A stretch of DNA of 14,498 nucleotides from an uncultured Collinsella sp. Its GTDB lineage: Bacteria > Actinomycetota > Coriobacteriia > Coriobacteriales > Coriobacteriaceae. The number at the start of each line of letters is the position of its first letter. The stretch's first letter is position 1. The translations under genes and the position numbers were made by a program. Location: the NCBI GenBank assembly GCA_902475445.1, contig CABRZN010000042.1, positions 1 through 14,498 on the forward strand, in the 5' to 3' direction. The notes under the pieces are model-generated. The model made no database searches. It was not told where the DNA came from and saw only the letters and a program-made list of their open reading frames with translations. Below, piece after piece: positions 7,592 through 14,368 of this stretch.

Positions 7592-7742
7592 GGACGGTTT
7601 GGGCGGGTCCCGTACTTAGTTTCCAAAACGTCCTCGCGCATGAAGGCCCCCGTTGTCTCGCTTCTTCGAAGCGTTGACAACGGGGGCCTTCGCGCTGCGG
7701 AATGATTTTGGAAACTAAGTACGGGACCCGCCCAAACCGTCC
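7592..7742. repeat. Long palindromic element: 37-base perfect inverted repeat around a nested hairpin
   Basis: 7592-7628 and 7706-7742 are perfect reverse complements over 37 bases. Inside, 7642-7657 (GAAGGCCCCCGTTGTC) and 7676-7691 form a perfect 16-base stem, and the innermost CGCTTC-ttc-GAAGCG (7659-7673) forms a third. Nearly all 151 bases can fold into one hairpin. The inner stem resembles a strong terminator for the aldolase gene but has no T-run. No transposase is nearby. The element could be a MITE-like or REP/BIME-like repeat or a structured RNA; the choice is not possible from one locus. Confidence 0.85.
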
Positions 7743-7876
7743 TGCTCAATCGCCCTTGTGGCGTTAGTGTCGGAAAAATAAGACGTTGCTTTTTGCCCCC
7801 TGCGGAAAGATTGGGGAACTAAGCCCTCGTCCCTCCCAAGTTGACCTTCTCGAGGTCGTCGCCCTTGTGGCGTTAG
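7695..7876 (+). repeat. Diverged direct repeat of the element's right half
   Basis: 7695-7767 and 7800-7876 align: both open with CTGCGGAA, then GATT..GG and AACTAAG, then a GTCCC/CCCAA block and GTCC/GACC, and both end in the identical 18 bases TCGCCCTTGTGGCGTTAG (7750-7767 and 7859-7876). The period is about 105-109 bases. The second copy can also pair imperfectly (TCCCTCCCAA, 7830-7839) with TTGGGATGGGAGGG (7887-7900), just past the HAD gene stop, with an inner GACCT/AGGTC stem, so it may serve as that gene's terminator. The rest of 7768-7799 shows nothing I recognise. Confidence 0.7.
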
Positions 7877-7900
7877 GACTGCGAATTTGGGATGGGAGGG

Positions 7901-8524
7901 TTACTTGGTTGTTAGGGCTAACAGGTCGTTGGGGGTTTCGAGGTTGTAGGTGGCATTTGGGATGTCTTGGTGTGATCCCCATGCCGCTCTGGCAAAACTG
8001 ACCCCTGCCGAAGTTGCGCATTGTTCGTCGTAGACGGTGTCGCCAACGTAGACGACGTTGCCAGGATTCGCGCCCGTACGCCGGAGATATTCGAGCATGG
8101 GAGCGGGTGCGGGTTTATGTTCGGTTGTGTCTTCGACAAGGATGATGTGTTCAAAAAACTTATCGAAGCCAAGGGGTGCAATTTCGTCTGTGTATTCGTC
8201 GCGCGCACGTGAGGAGACGATGCCAAGTTTGCAGCCGTTGTTGGCGAGTGTTGCGATGACTTCAAGCAAGCCTGGAAACACGCTGATGGTGCTTTTAAAG
8301 CTGGCAGCAACTTGGCACCAACGATTCAACGTTGCCTGCGAGTAGATTCCAAGTTTCTCAAGGGCATCCTTGCCGGGTATGCCGAGGGCAAATTCAAGCT
8401 CGTGTCGGGGGAGCGTTTTGCCGGTCTCTTCTTGGACAATCTGGACAAGCGATGATAGAACGCTTTCTTCTGTATCTGCCAATGTCCCATCAACGTCAAA
8501 TACGATATGGTCAAAGTGCTTCAT
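7901..8524 (-). CDS. HAD-superfamily phosphatase (phosphoglycolate phosphatase-like)
   Basis: Small cytosolic phosphatase of the Gph/PpaX/beta-phosphoglucomutase-like branch, 207 residues. All four HAD motifs are present: motif I FDVDGT with nucleophile Asp10 and acid/base Asp12, motif II Ser104 (GIVSSRARDEY), motif III Lys137 (HKPAPAPM), and motif IV VGDTVYD with Asp162 and Asp166. A helical cap lies at about residues 16-80. The ATG at 8524 follows GAGGAG with good spacing. It sits 56 bases downstream of the interrupted AraC-family gene on the same strand, so the two probably form one unit. Codon use is less GC-rich than in the flanking metabolic genes. The natural substrate cannot be read from sequence. 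Confidence 0.88.
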   Translation of the reverse strand: MKHFDHIVFDVDGTLADTEESVLSSLVQIVQEETGKTLPRHELEFALGIPGKDALEKLGIYSQATLNRWCQVAASFKSTISVFPGLLEVIATLANNGCKLGIVSSRARDEYTDEIAPLGFDKFFEHIILVEDTTEHKPAPAPMLEYLRRTGANPGNVVYVGDTVYDEQCATSAGVSFARAAWGSHQDIPNATYNLETPNDLLALTTK

Positions 8525-8580
8525 ATGGTTGCTCCTCTCTGTTGTTTGCCTGCAAGTTTGATGCGGTGACAGAAGAAAGG

Positions 8581-9519
8581 CTAGCGGGATTTCTGCCTGG
8601 TGCTATCGAGATTCTGCCTCGCTGCTCGATAGCTCGAAGGAGTGCACCCCATTTGTTCTTTAAACACCTGGCCAAGATGGCTTGCTGTTATAAATCCGCA
8701 TTGGCGCGCGACTGTCTGTACCGTTCGCGTGGTGTGTGCCAAAAGTTCGCAAGCACGGTTTATGCGGTATGCGCGTAGATATGCCGCCGGGGTCGTTCCT
8801 GCACAAGTTTCGATAATGCGGTAACACTCTCTTTCGCTTACGCCGGCTGCAGATGCCATCTGGGGCACATCTATAGCGGCTGCATAGTTTGCGCGGATAA
8901 AGTCCAGGATTGCCTTGAACTGTACGTCGCGGCTGGTCATCCAAGAGGCGTTGTCGGAGGAAAAGAGCGGTTCGGCCTTGGCGTAAATCTGAATCCAGAG
9001 CTCTGACAAGCTATTCCGAAGCGCCATCTCGTTCTGCGGCCGTTGAAGGTCGTGGTTAAAGGAACTCTTTAGCAAATCGATAAAGGGCATATCGTCGGGG
9101 TTGGTGGGCGACCATTTGAGCACATCGACGCCTCGACATTGCAGCAAAGGATTGATATAGCGCTTTTGAAGGCGTCACGCGGGATCGCCGAGCATCGACG
9201 GCTGAAAGATATGCAACATTTGAATGGCTGGTGCCGAATTGGGTGATTGCAGCGTGCTGTGCAAAACGCCGCCGTTGATAAAGCCGGCGGACCCTTCCTC
9301 AAAGCGCACGTGTTCATGAGCCGCGCGCGTTCGATAGTCAATCGCTCCCTGCTCCATGTAGAAAAGCTCAACTTCGGAATGCCAGTGCCAGGGGACGGAA
9401 TTGCCCGGATAGCGAGCGAATTCTGCGCGTTCGGCAATATAGGGCCAGTCTTCGGCGGTCTCGGGAAACGCTTCCTCGCGTCCTCCGCGGTGCAATTCTA
9501 TGTGATCCATGTTTCGCAT
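8581..9519 (-). pseudogene. AraC-family regulator interrupted by one in-frame TGA
   Basis: Read through one stop, this frame gives a normal 312-residue AraC/XylS-type activator. The N-terminal cupin-like sensor has PWHWHSEVELFYMEQG at about residues 43-58 and GGVLHSTLQS after it. The C-terminal domain (about residues 205-305) has both helix-turn-helices, IDVPQMASAAGVSERECYRII and TVQTVARQCGFITASHLGQVFK. Codon 115 is TGA (9177-9175); the frame is unchanged on both sides and continues RLQKRYINPLLQC, as expected of the linker. A CGA-to-TGA transition would explain it. The downstream half has only a TTG start (9147) without a ribosome binding site, so an independently translated DNA-binding half is unlikely. 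At the 5' end, TATACT (9531-9526) lies six bases before the ATG, which would give a leaderless mRNA. True gene loss, readthrough, or a sequencing error are the alternatives. Confidence 0.8.
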
Positions 9520-9544
9520 GGCATCAGTATAAAGCGCGATGGGC

Positions 9545-9754
9545 TTAGATTGCTCTTGCCTGTTCGGGGAACGCCTTGTCTAGGGATGCTTGGAGCCTTT
9601 CGAACGATGCTCGCAAGTTGTGGCTCTGGTCGGTTGAGCGTTTGGCTTTTGTGGTGGGGGAGTCGAGGAGGCCGTTTCTCTGTGTCGGGGGGAAGGAGAA
9701 AAGGTTTGCATGATTTAGGGATGGCTGCTGTGCTGCGCCGTTGGAAGAATGCAT
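9545..9754 (-). CDS. Doubtful small ORF of unknown function
   Basis: A 69-residue frame whose ATG (9754) follows AGGAGG (9770-9765) by ten bases and which ends 25 bases before the AraC-family gene on the same strand. The product is hydrophilic, rich in Ser, Asn and Gln in its first half, with a charged, possibly helical end (FERLQASLDKAFPEQARAI). No signal peptide, membrane segment or known motif is visible. The good ribosome binding site and gene-like tail are the only support; it may be a remnant of a decayed gene. Confidence 0.3.
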   Translation of the reverse strand: MHSSNGAAQQPSLNHANLFSFPPTQRNGLLDSPTTKAKRSTDQSHNLRASFERLQASLDKAFPEQARAI

Positions 9755-10007
9755 GCTTATGCGGCCTCCTCGATGTCCACCAATAGATTGCGCTCGGGGT
9801 ATGCTGCTAGGTCCCGTGCGCTGGCAGTATTATGCCGCGGCTGCTGCAAAGAAGCGCTAAAGAAAGGCTTAACCTGGTTTGGTGTTACGATGAAACCGCA
9901 GGTCAAGGCTATTGAGTAACACTCTTGAAAGGTTTTGAGCTTAAGGGCTTTCTAAGGTTTGTGGCGCGGATGTGGCTCGCCTGTGTGGGGCGTGTGAATG
10001 CTCGCTG
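9755..10007. other. Gap with no confident gene
   Basis: About 250 bases between the small ORF and the NUDIX-Vsr stop. A minus-strand frame without an ATG is open from 9951 to a TAA at 9757-9759; its end (ARDLAAYPERNLLVDIEEAA) looks protein-like and overlaps the ribosome binding site of the small ORF, so a decayed upstream gene is possible. A stem forms from CCTGGTTT (9873-9880) and AAACC-gc-AGG (9893-9902). No T-tailed terminator for the NUDIX-Vsr gene is seen. Confidence 0.35.
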
Positions 10008-10994
10008 TTAGCGCTGCGGCTCTGCGGCGCGCACCTGCTCGATGACCTTTTCCATCGTGGTATCGATGCGGTCTTTTTTGAGCTCGCATTCCCAGATGGT
10101 TATGGGCGTCCAGCCCATTTGAGTGAGCGCTGCCACGGCGGCGCGATCGCGTTCGACGTTGCGACGGAACTTTGCCTCCCAAAACTCAACGTTGCGCTTG
10201 GGCTGGCTCGGATTGCACTTGGGGCAGCGGTGCCAAAAGCAGCCGTTGACGAAGATGGCGATCTTGCGGCCGGGGAAGGCGATGTCGGGCTTGCCGGGTA
10301 CCTTCCATTCCAAACGATAGCCCGTAAGGCCCGCTGCCCGCAGGCGCTGACGAACGAGCAGCTCGGGCTTGGTGTTGGCGCGCTTGTTGCCCTTCATGGA
10401 CTTTTTGATGGCGGCGCGACGGCGCACCAGTTCACGCTCGTCGGCGGAAAGGTCCGAGGTATCGATGCCGTCGAGCAGACCTGGTTTGGGGCGTTTTTTG
10501 CTACGGCGCTTAGGTGCGCGCTTGGGCTTGGTGGCAGACTCGTCGGCCATGGCGGCTTCGGCGTCATCGGCGGAGCTTGCCTCGAGCCGATCTTCCTTCA
10601 ACTCAATCAGCGCATCGATAAGTCCCTTGTCGGCGGGCATCCATTCCACCGTGGCAAGCGAGGTACGCGGAATCCAGCGGATATCGAGCTGACGGTCGTG
10701 CTTCTGGGGTTCATCGGATTCATCGGCGAGTGAGCAGTAGTAGCACTCCATGGAGAGATGAAAATCGGGGTAGTCATACTCAACGGTGTAGAAATCGCGC
10801 AGGTTGGTGACTTTTACCTGCAGCTCTTCCATGAGCTCGCGGCGCACGGCGTCTTCGGGCGTCTCGCCGCGCATGAGCTTGCCGCCTGGGAACTCCCAAA
10901 GTCCCTGCATGTCGCCATAGCCGCGCTGCACGGCAAGCAGCTCGTCAGATCCTTCCTTGCGAATGATCCCAGCGGCAACATGAACAGTCTTCAA
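10008..10994 (-). CDS. NUDIX hydrolase fused to Vsr-type mismatch endonuclease
   Basis: One 328-residue frame with two DNA-maintenance domains. The start is TTG at 10994, behind AGAGAGGA, where NUDIX homology begins (KTVHVAAGIIR); codons further upstream in this frame are antisense to the ABC gene. Residues 1-135 are a MutT/NudG-like NUDIX domain: the box runs from Gly38 through Glu44, Arg52-Glu53 and Glu56-Glu57, with Gln59 where Gly is canonical. Residues 138-180 are a linker with a very basic patch (KPKRAPKRRSKKRPKP, 156-171). Residues 183-328 are a Vsr endonuclease: NTKPELLVRQRLRAAG, catalytic Asp237 (PGKPD), zinc and catalytic motif GCFWHRCPKC (251-260), NVERD, and WECEL with Cys303. MutT-like enzymes cleave damaged or non-canonical NTPs; Vsr nicks at T:G mismatches left by 5-methylcytosine deamination. 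No cytosine methyltransferase is in the window. The gene is divergent from the ABC operon. Confidence 0.9.
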   Translation of the reverse strand: MKTVHVAAGIIRKEGSDELLAVQRGYGDMQGLWEFPGGKLMRGETPEDAVRRELMEELQVKVTNLRDFYTVEYDYPDFHLSMECYYCSLADESDEPQKHDRQLDIRWIPRTSLATVEWMPADKGLIDALIELKEDRLEASSADDAEAAMADESATKPKRAPKRRSKKRPKPGLLDGIDTSDLSADERELVRRRAAIKKSMKGNKRANTKPELLVRQRLRAAGLTGYRLEWKVPGKPDIAFPGRKIAIFVNGCFWHRCPKCNPSQPKRNVEFWEAKFRRNVERDRAAVAALTQMGWTPITIWECELKKDRIDTTMEKVIEQVRAAEPQR

Positions 10995-11041
10995 CAGAAG
11001 TCCTCTCTCAACATCAACACGTGGCAGGCTAGCTACCCGTA

Positions 11042-11059
11042 CCTTACACAACGGTAAGG
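11042..11059. promoter_or_regulatory. Small inverted repeat in the NUDIX-Vsr/ABC divergent region
   Basis: CCTTAC (11042-11047) and GTAAGG (11054-11059) form a perfect six-base inverted repeat with a six-base spacer, followed by a third half-site-like CGTAAG (11064-11069). It could be a binding site for a response regulator of the transporter or for control of the divergent gene. Short arms make chance plausible. Confidence 0.35.
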
Positions 11060-11094
11060 CAAGCGTAAGCCATATCGATGGTAGCCGACTCGTC

Positions 11095-11136
11095 TTCTTG
11101 CGACTATAGATGCCGTAGACTAATCGCAAGAAAGGA
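11095..11136. promoter_or_regulatory. Inverted repeat ending at the ribosome binding site of the ABC operon
   Basis: TTCTTGCGA (11095-11103) and TCGCAAGAA (11124-11132) are perfect nine-base arms around a 20-base loop. The right arm runs into the ribosome binding site AAAGGA (11131-11136), six bases before the ATG. It could be an operator, or an mRNA hairpin that partly hides the site. The loop holds TATAGA and TAGACT, either of which could serve as a -10. Confidence 0.55.
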
Positions 11137-11142
11137 CTCGGT

Positions 11143-11890
11143 ATGCAAACCACGCACATGGCGACCCCGGTACTGGAGGTCGCGCATCTCGAAAAGGTAT
11201 ATGGAGCGCTGGGCAACGTGACCCGTGCGCTCAACGACGTCAGCTTTACCGTCAACCGCGGCGAATTTGTTGGCATCATGGGCGCTTCGGGTTCGGGCAA
11301 GTCGACGTTGCTCAACTGCGTGTCGACCATCGATAGCGCCACGAGCGGCACCATCCGCATCAACGGGCAGGACGTGACGCGCATGAAGCAGGCCAAGCTC
11401 TCGCAGTTTCGCCGCGAGGAGCTCGGCTTTATCTTCCAGGACTCCAACCTGCTCGATACGCTCACGGCACGCGAGAACATCGCCCTGCCGCTCACCATTG
11501 CCCGCACAAACTCGGCAGAGATCTCGACCCGCGTGCAGGATGTGGCAGCGCGCCTGTCCATCAGTCAGGTGCTCGACAAGTATCCCTACCAGATGTCCGG
11601 CGGGCAGCAGCAGCGCGTTGCCGCGGCTCGAGCCCACCGGCGCCCTCGATTCCAAGAGCGCTCGCCTGCTGCTCGAGAGCCTAGAGGCCCTTAACCGCCG
11701 CCTGCGAGCCACCGTGCTCATGGTCACGCACGACAGCTTTGCCGCCAGCTACACGAGCCGTGTGCTGTTTATTCGAGACGGCAAGATCTTCACCGAGCTG
11801 CGCCGCGGCGACACCGACCGCCGAGAGTTCTTCGACCGCATTATGGAGGTCGTTGCCATGATGGGCGGTGAGGGCTCCGATGCTCTGTAA
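11143..11890 (+). pseudogene. ABC transporter ATP-binding protein (BceA-like), frameshifted, Walker B lost
   Basis: ATPase of a MacB/BceA-type exporter or peptide-resistance transporter. The ATG at 11143 follows AAAGGA. The first frame encodes Walker A GASGSGKST (residues 47-55), the Q-loop FIFQDSNLLDTLT and signature SGGQQ (152-156), then leaves homology after Arg163 and stops at 11694 (183 residues). The family resumes in the +1 frame with EPTGALDSKSARLLLESLEAL, the H-loop VLMVTHD and a normal C-terminus ending at 11890. Compared with the usual spacing AAARA-x9-DEPTGALD, about 38 bases are missing, including Walker B and its Asp. The junction is CGAGCC (11629-11634), a sequence both sides would have carried, as expected for deletion between six-base repeats. 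Repaired length would be about 261 residues, normal for BceA. As it stands no functional ATPase is made. Confidence 0.85.
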
Positions 11891-14102
11891 ACTCGCTTGG
11901 GGTAACGTCCGCCGCGCCGGCCGCGACTACCTCGTCTACCTTTTGACGCTCACCCTGGGCGTCACGGTCTTCTATGCCTTTAACACCATCTCGATGCAGG
12001 TCGACATCGCCGGAATCGATGAAGAGGGCTTGGCGCAGGTTATGGGCAGCATGCTCGGCGACCTGACGTACTTTTTGGCCGGTGTCATGGCCTTTTTGAT
12101 GGTGTATGCCAATAACTTCATCATGAAACGCCGCAAGAAGGAGTTTGGCCTGTACCAGGTGCTCGGCATGGGGCGCGGGCGCGTCGCCACGATTATGGCG
12201 CTCGAGACCGTGATAGTATCGGTTGTGGCCTTTGTTGCCGGCATTGTGCTGGGTGTGGGACTCTCCCAGCTCATGACGTTCTTTACGGCCTCGCTCTTTA
12301 AGACACAGATCGCCAATTTCCACTTCTTTTTCTCGGTGCATGCGTTCAATCTGACCCTTGCCTGCATGCTCGTAATGTTTGTGCTCACGCTACTGCTGAA
12401 CCTTCGCGCCGTACGTCGTACCAAACTCATCGAGCTTATGGGTGCCGAGCGTCGCAACGAGAGCATCAAGACACGCAACCCCTGGATCGCGATTGCCATC
12501 TTTACCGTGGGCGTGTTGCTGGTGGGCGTGGCCTATTACCGTCTGCTACGTGATGGGTTCCCGCTAACCGCGACGGACAGCAAGCTGCAAGAGGCCATGA
12601 ACCAGTTTGGTATTACGACCGCTATGGTTACCGTGGGCACCTTTGCCCTGTTCTGGGGACTCTCGGGCATGCTCATCAAGCTGCTGCAGAGCCTGCGCGG
12701 CGTGTATTGGCGCGGCCTCAACATGTTTACCGTGCGCCAGCTTGCGGCCAAGGTCAACACGGTGTGCTTTTCGATGGGCGTCATCGCGATGCTCCTGTTT
12801 TTGGCCATCACCTCGGTGACGTGCGGTATGTCGATTGCCAATGTGATGAACGAAAACCTGGAGCGCTATAACCCTGTTGACGTGTCACAGACGTATGTCT
12901 ATTACACGCCCGATACGCTCGACTACTACAAAGAGTACATCAATCCGTCTGAAGCCGATCGCATGGTGCTGGCCGATAGTACGGTCGATTTGTACTCCGC
13001 ATGGCACGGCGATCCATGGCACGGCGATCGTAAGGGCAAGTCGGCGGACAACAACGACGAGACCGGCAAGAAGGTCAATATTGCCGATGTTGCCGGTGAG
13101 CATGTGCAGATCGATTCGTATCTGAGTTACCCGCTTGGCGGTTCGGATCCTTCGGTGACTCCAAGTGAAATGTGCAAGGCCATGGGCGAAAAGCTTCCCA
13201 AGGCGTTCGGGGGTAGCAATGCCGATACGATGGGTCTGTTTGTGACGCCGGCGAGCCAGTACAACAAACTGCGCCAGATGATGGGCGAGGAGCCGGTGCA
13301 CATCGGTCACGACCAGTATCTGCTCACGTGTGATATGGGCGGCGAGCTGGTCGACCTGTACACCAAGTATATGGCTGGCGGCCATGCCCTTACCTTGGGC
13401 GGGCATACGCTCAAGCCCGCAACCGATAAGTCGGACGAAGATGCGGCGGCCATCGCCAACTCGGCGATGGGCAGTAATCCGGGTACCGTCGTCGTTGCCG
13501 ACGAGCTGTTGTCCCAACTTAATCTGCAGCCGTATTCCAGTAGCCTGCTCGTTAACTACAAACAGGGGATGGATACGACCGAGGCAGACGAGAGTATTAA
13601 ATACACTGTGCTCGACAATCTGCTCGTTGACGGCAAGGAGCCGGGGTCGTGGGGAACCTTCATCACACGCTCCGAGATGTACGCGCAAGCAGCGCAAATG
13701 AACGGTCTTATTAGCTACCTAGCCATCTACATCGGCTTTGTATTGGTCGTTGCATGCGCGGCGATTCTGTCGATCCAGCAACTCTCCAACGTGGCCGACG
13801 GCAGCCGCAGCTATCGTGTGCTGGCACAGATCGGCTGTGAGGACCGCCAGATTCGCCATTCGGTGATGGCGCAGCAAGCGGTGTTCTTCCTGTTCCCTCT
13901 GGCAGTGGGCCTGGCGCACTCCTTTGTGGCACTTAAGGTGATCATCGAGCTGGTGAGCATATTCGGAAATATGAGCATCGGCGGCACCGTGGGCCTCACC
14001 TGTGCAATCTTCCTGGCAGCATACGGTGGCTACTTCCTGGTGACCTACCTCATGAGCACCGGCATGGTGCGAGCCGCCATTGCCACCCGCTACAGCGAGT
14101 AA
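11880..14102 (+). CDS. ABC transporter permease, BceB/FtsX-like
   Basis: Integral membrane permease of a BceAB-type transporter, a group that usually confers or senses resistance to antimicrobial peptides. The ATG at 11880 follows GGTGAGGG and overlaps the ATPase stop by 11 bases; an in-frame GTG at 11868 adds only four residues. The 740-residue product has about ten membrane segments: near residues 17-37, 60-78, 100-125, 155-175, 197-220, 240-265, 290-315, then three after the extracellular domain (about 613-640, 665-690, 705-735). Residues about 316-605 form the large extracellular domain between segments seven and eight expected of BceB. The coupling-helix motif KKEFGLYQVLGMGRG after segment two is typical. 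At about 740 residues it is somewhat longer than the usual 620-670. No BceRS two-component pair is in the window. The frame is intact although its ATPase partner is broken. Confidence 0.88.
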   Translation: MLCKLAWGNVRRAGRDYLVYLLTLTLGVTVFYAFNTISMQVDIAGIDEEGLAQVMGSMLGDLTYFLAGVMAFLMVYANNFIMKRRKKEFGLYQVLGMGRGRVATIMALETVIVSVVAFVAGIVLGVGLSQLMTFFTASLFKTQIANFHFFFSVHAFNLTLACMLVMFVLTLLLNLRAVRRTKLIELMGAERRNESIKTRNPWIAIAIFTVGVLLVGVAYYRLLRDGFPLTATDSKLQEAMNQFGITTAMVTVGTFALFWGLSGMLIKLLQSLRGVYWRGLNMFTVRQLAAKVNTVCFSMGVIAMLLFLAITSVTCGMSIANVMNENLERYNPVDVSQTYVYYTPDTLDYYKEYINPSEADRMVLADSTVDLYSAWHGDPWHGDRKGKSADNNDETGKKVNIADVAGEHVQIDSYLSYPLGGSDPSVTPSEMCKAMGEKLPKAFGGSNADTMGLFVTPASQYNKLRQMMGEEPVHIGHDQYLLTCDMGGELVDLYTKYMAGGHALTLGGHTLKPATDKSDEDAAAIANSAMGSNPGTVVVADELLSQLNLQPYSSSLLVNYKQGMDTTEADESIKYTVLDNLLVDGKEPGSWGTFITRSEMYAQAAQMNGLISYLAIYIGFVLVVACAAILSIQQLSNVADGSRSYRVLAQIGCEDRQIRHSVMAQQAVFFLFPLAVGLAHSFVALKVIIELVSIFGNMSIGGTVGLTCAIFLAAYGGYFLVTYLMSTGMVRAAIATRYSE
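13000..13029 (+). repeat. Tandem 15-base duplication inside the permease
   Basis: CATGGCACGGCGATC occurs twice back to back, giving WHGDPWHGD in the extracellular domain. It is in frame and perfect, so the event is recent or the repeat is unstable. Confidence 0.9.
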
Positions 14103-14140
14103 CAAGCGGACAAAACCGTCGCAAAATCAGAGGCGTATGA

Positions 14141-14180
14141 CCGCCGCGAAGGGACCAGGGGCCCTTTCGCGGCGGTTTTT
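14141..14180 (+). terminator. Rho-independent terminator of the ABC operon
   Basis: CCGCCGCGAAGGG (14141-14153) pairs with CCCTTTCGCGGCGG (14162-14175) with one bulged base, followed by TTTTT. It lies 38 bases after the permease stop. Confidence 0.9.
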
Positions 14181-14203
14181 GCCAATCTGGTGCGTCTCAG
14201 ATA

Positions 14204-14330
14204 CAAGTGAGTAGACTTTTTTGAACCTGCCGAGCACATCGCGACAAATGATCTATAAAACTGCAGGTCAGAGCTGTGGCGTTTTAGGGCGTGCTCGGCC
14301 TTCTGCAAAAAGCCTACTCACTTGGTTTTT
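14204..14330 (+). repeat. Second long palindromic element with T-run
   Basis: Left arm 14204-14237 and right arm 14291-14324 pair over 34 bases: 11 perfect outer bases (CAAGTGAGTAG/CTACTCACTTG), a CTTTTT/AAAAAG block, a mismatched middle, and nine perfect inner bases (GCCGAGCAC/GTGCTCGGC). The 53-base interior can form a weaker CGACA/TGTgG-type stem. GGTTTTT follows the right arm, so it could act as a plus-strand terminator or the 3' end of a small RNA. No coding frame in it is credible. Confidence 0.7.
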
Positions 14331-14368
14331 CTGCTAGAAGACCGCCACGAGGGAAGGCAACTCCCCCG

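Noticed and set aside
9175..9177. TGA in the AraC gene as a selenocysteine codon
   Set aside because: AraC regulators have no redox Sec or Cys at this linker position, and I see no clear SECIS-like hairpin right after it. A nonsense mutation from CGA is simpler.
9972..10733. Plus-strand frame of 253 codons
   Set aside because: It is antisense to the NUDIX-Vsr gene and shows no recognisable domain or ribosome binding site.
10995..11561. N-terminal extension of about 189 codons on the NUDIX-Vsr frame
   Set aside because: This part is antisense to the ABC ATPase gene and has no homology-like features. The TTG at 10994 has a good ribosome binding site exactly where NUDIX homology begins.
12885..13697. 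Minus-strand frame of 270 codons
   Set aside because: It is the complement of the permease extracellular domain, which is in an intact 740-residue frame.
14090..14308. Minus-strand 72-codon ORF across the terminator and second palindrome
   Set aside because: It overlaps a clear terminator and inverted-repeat arms, and has no ribosome binding site or motif.
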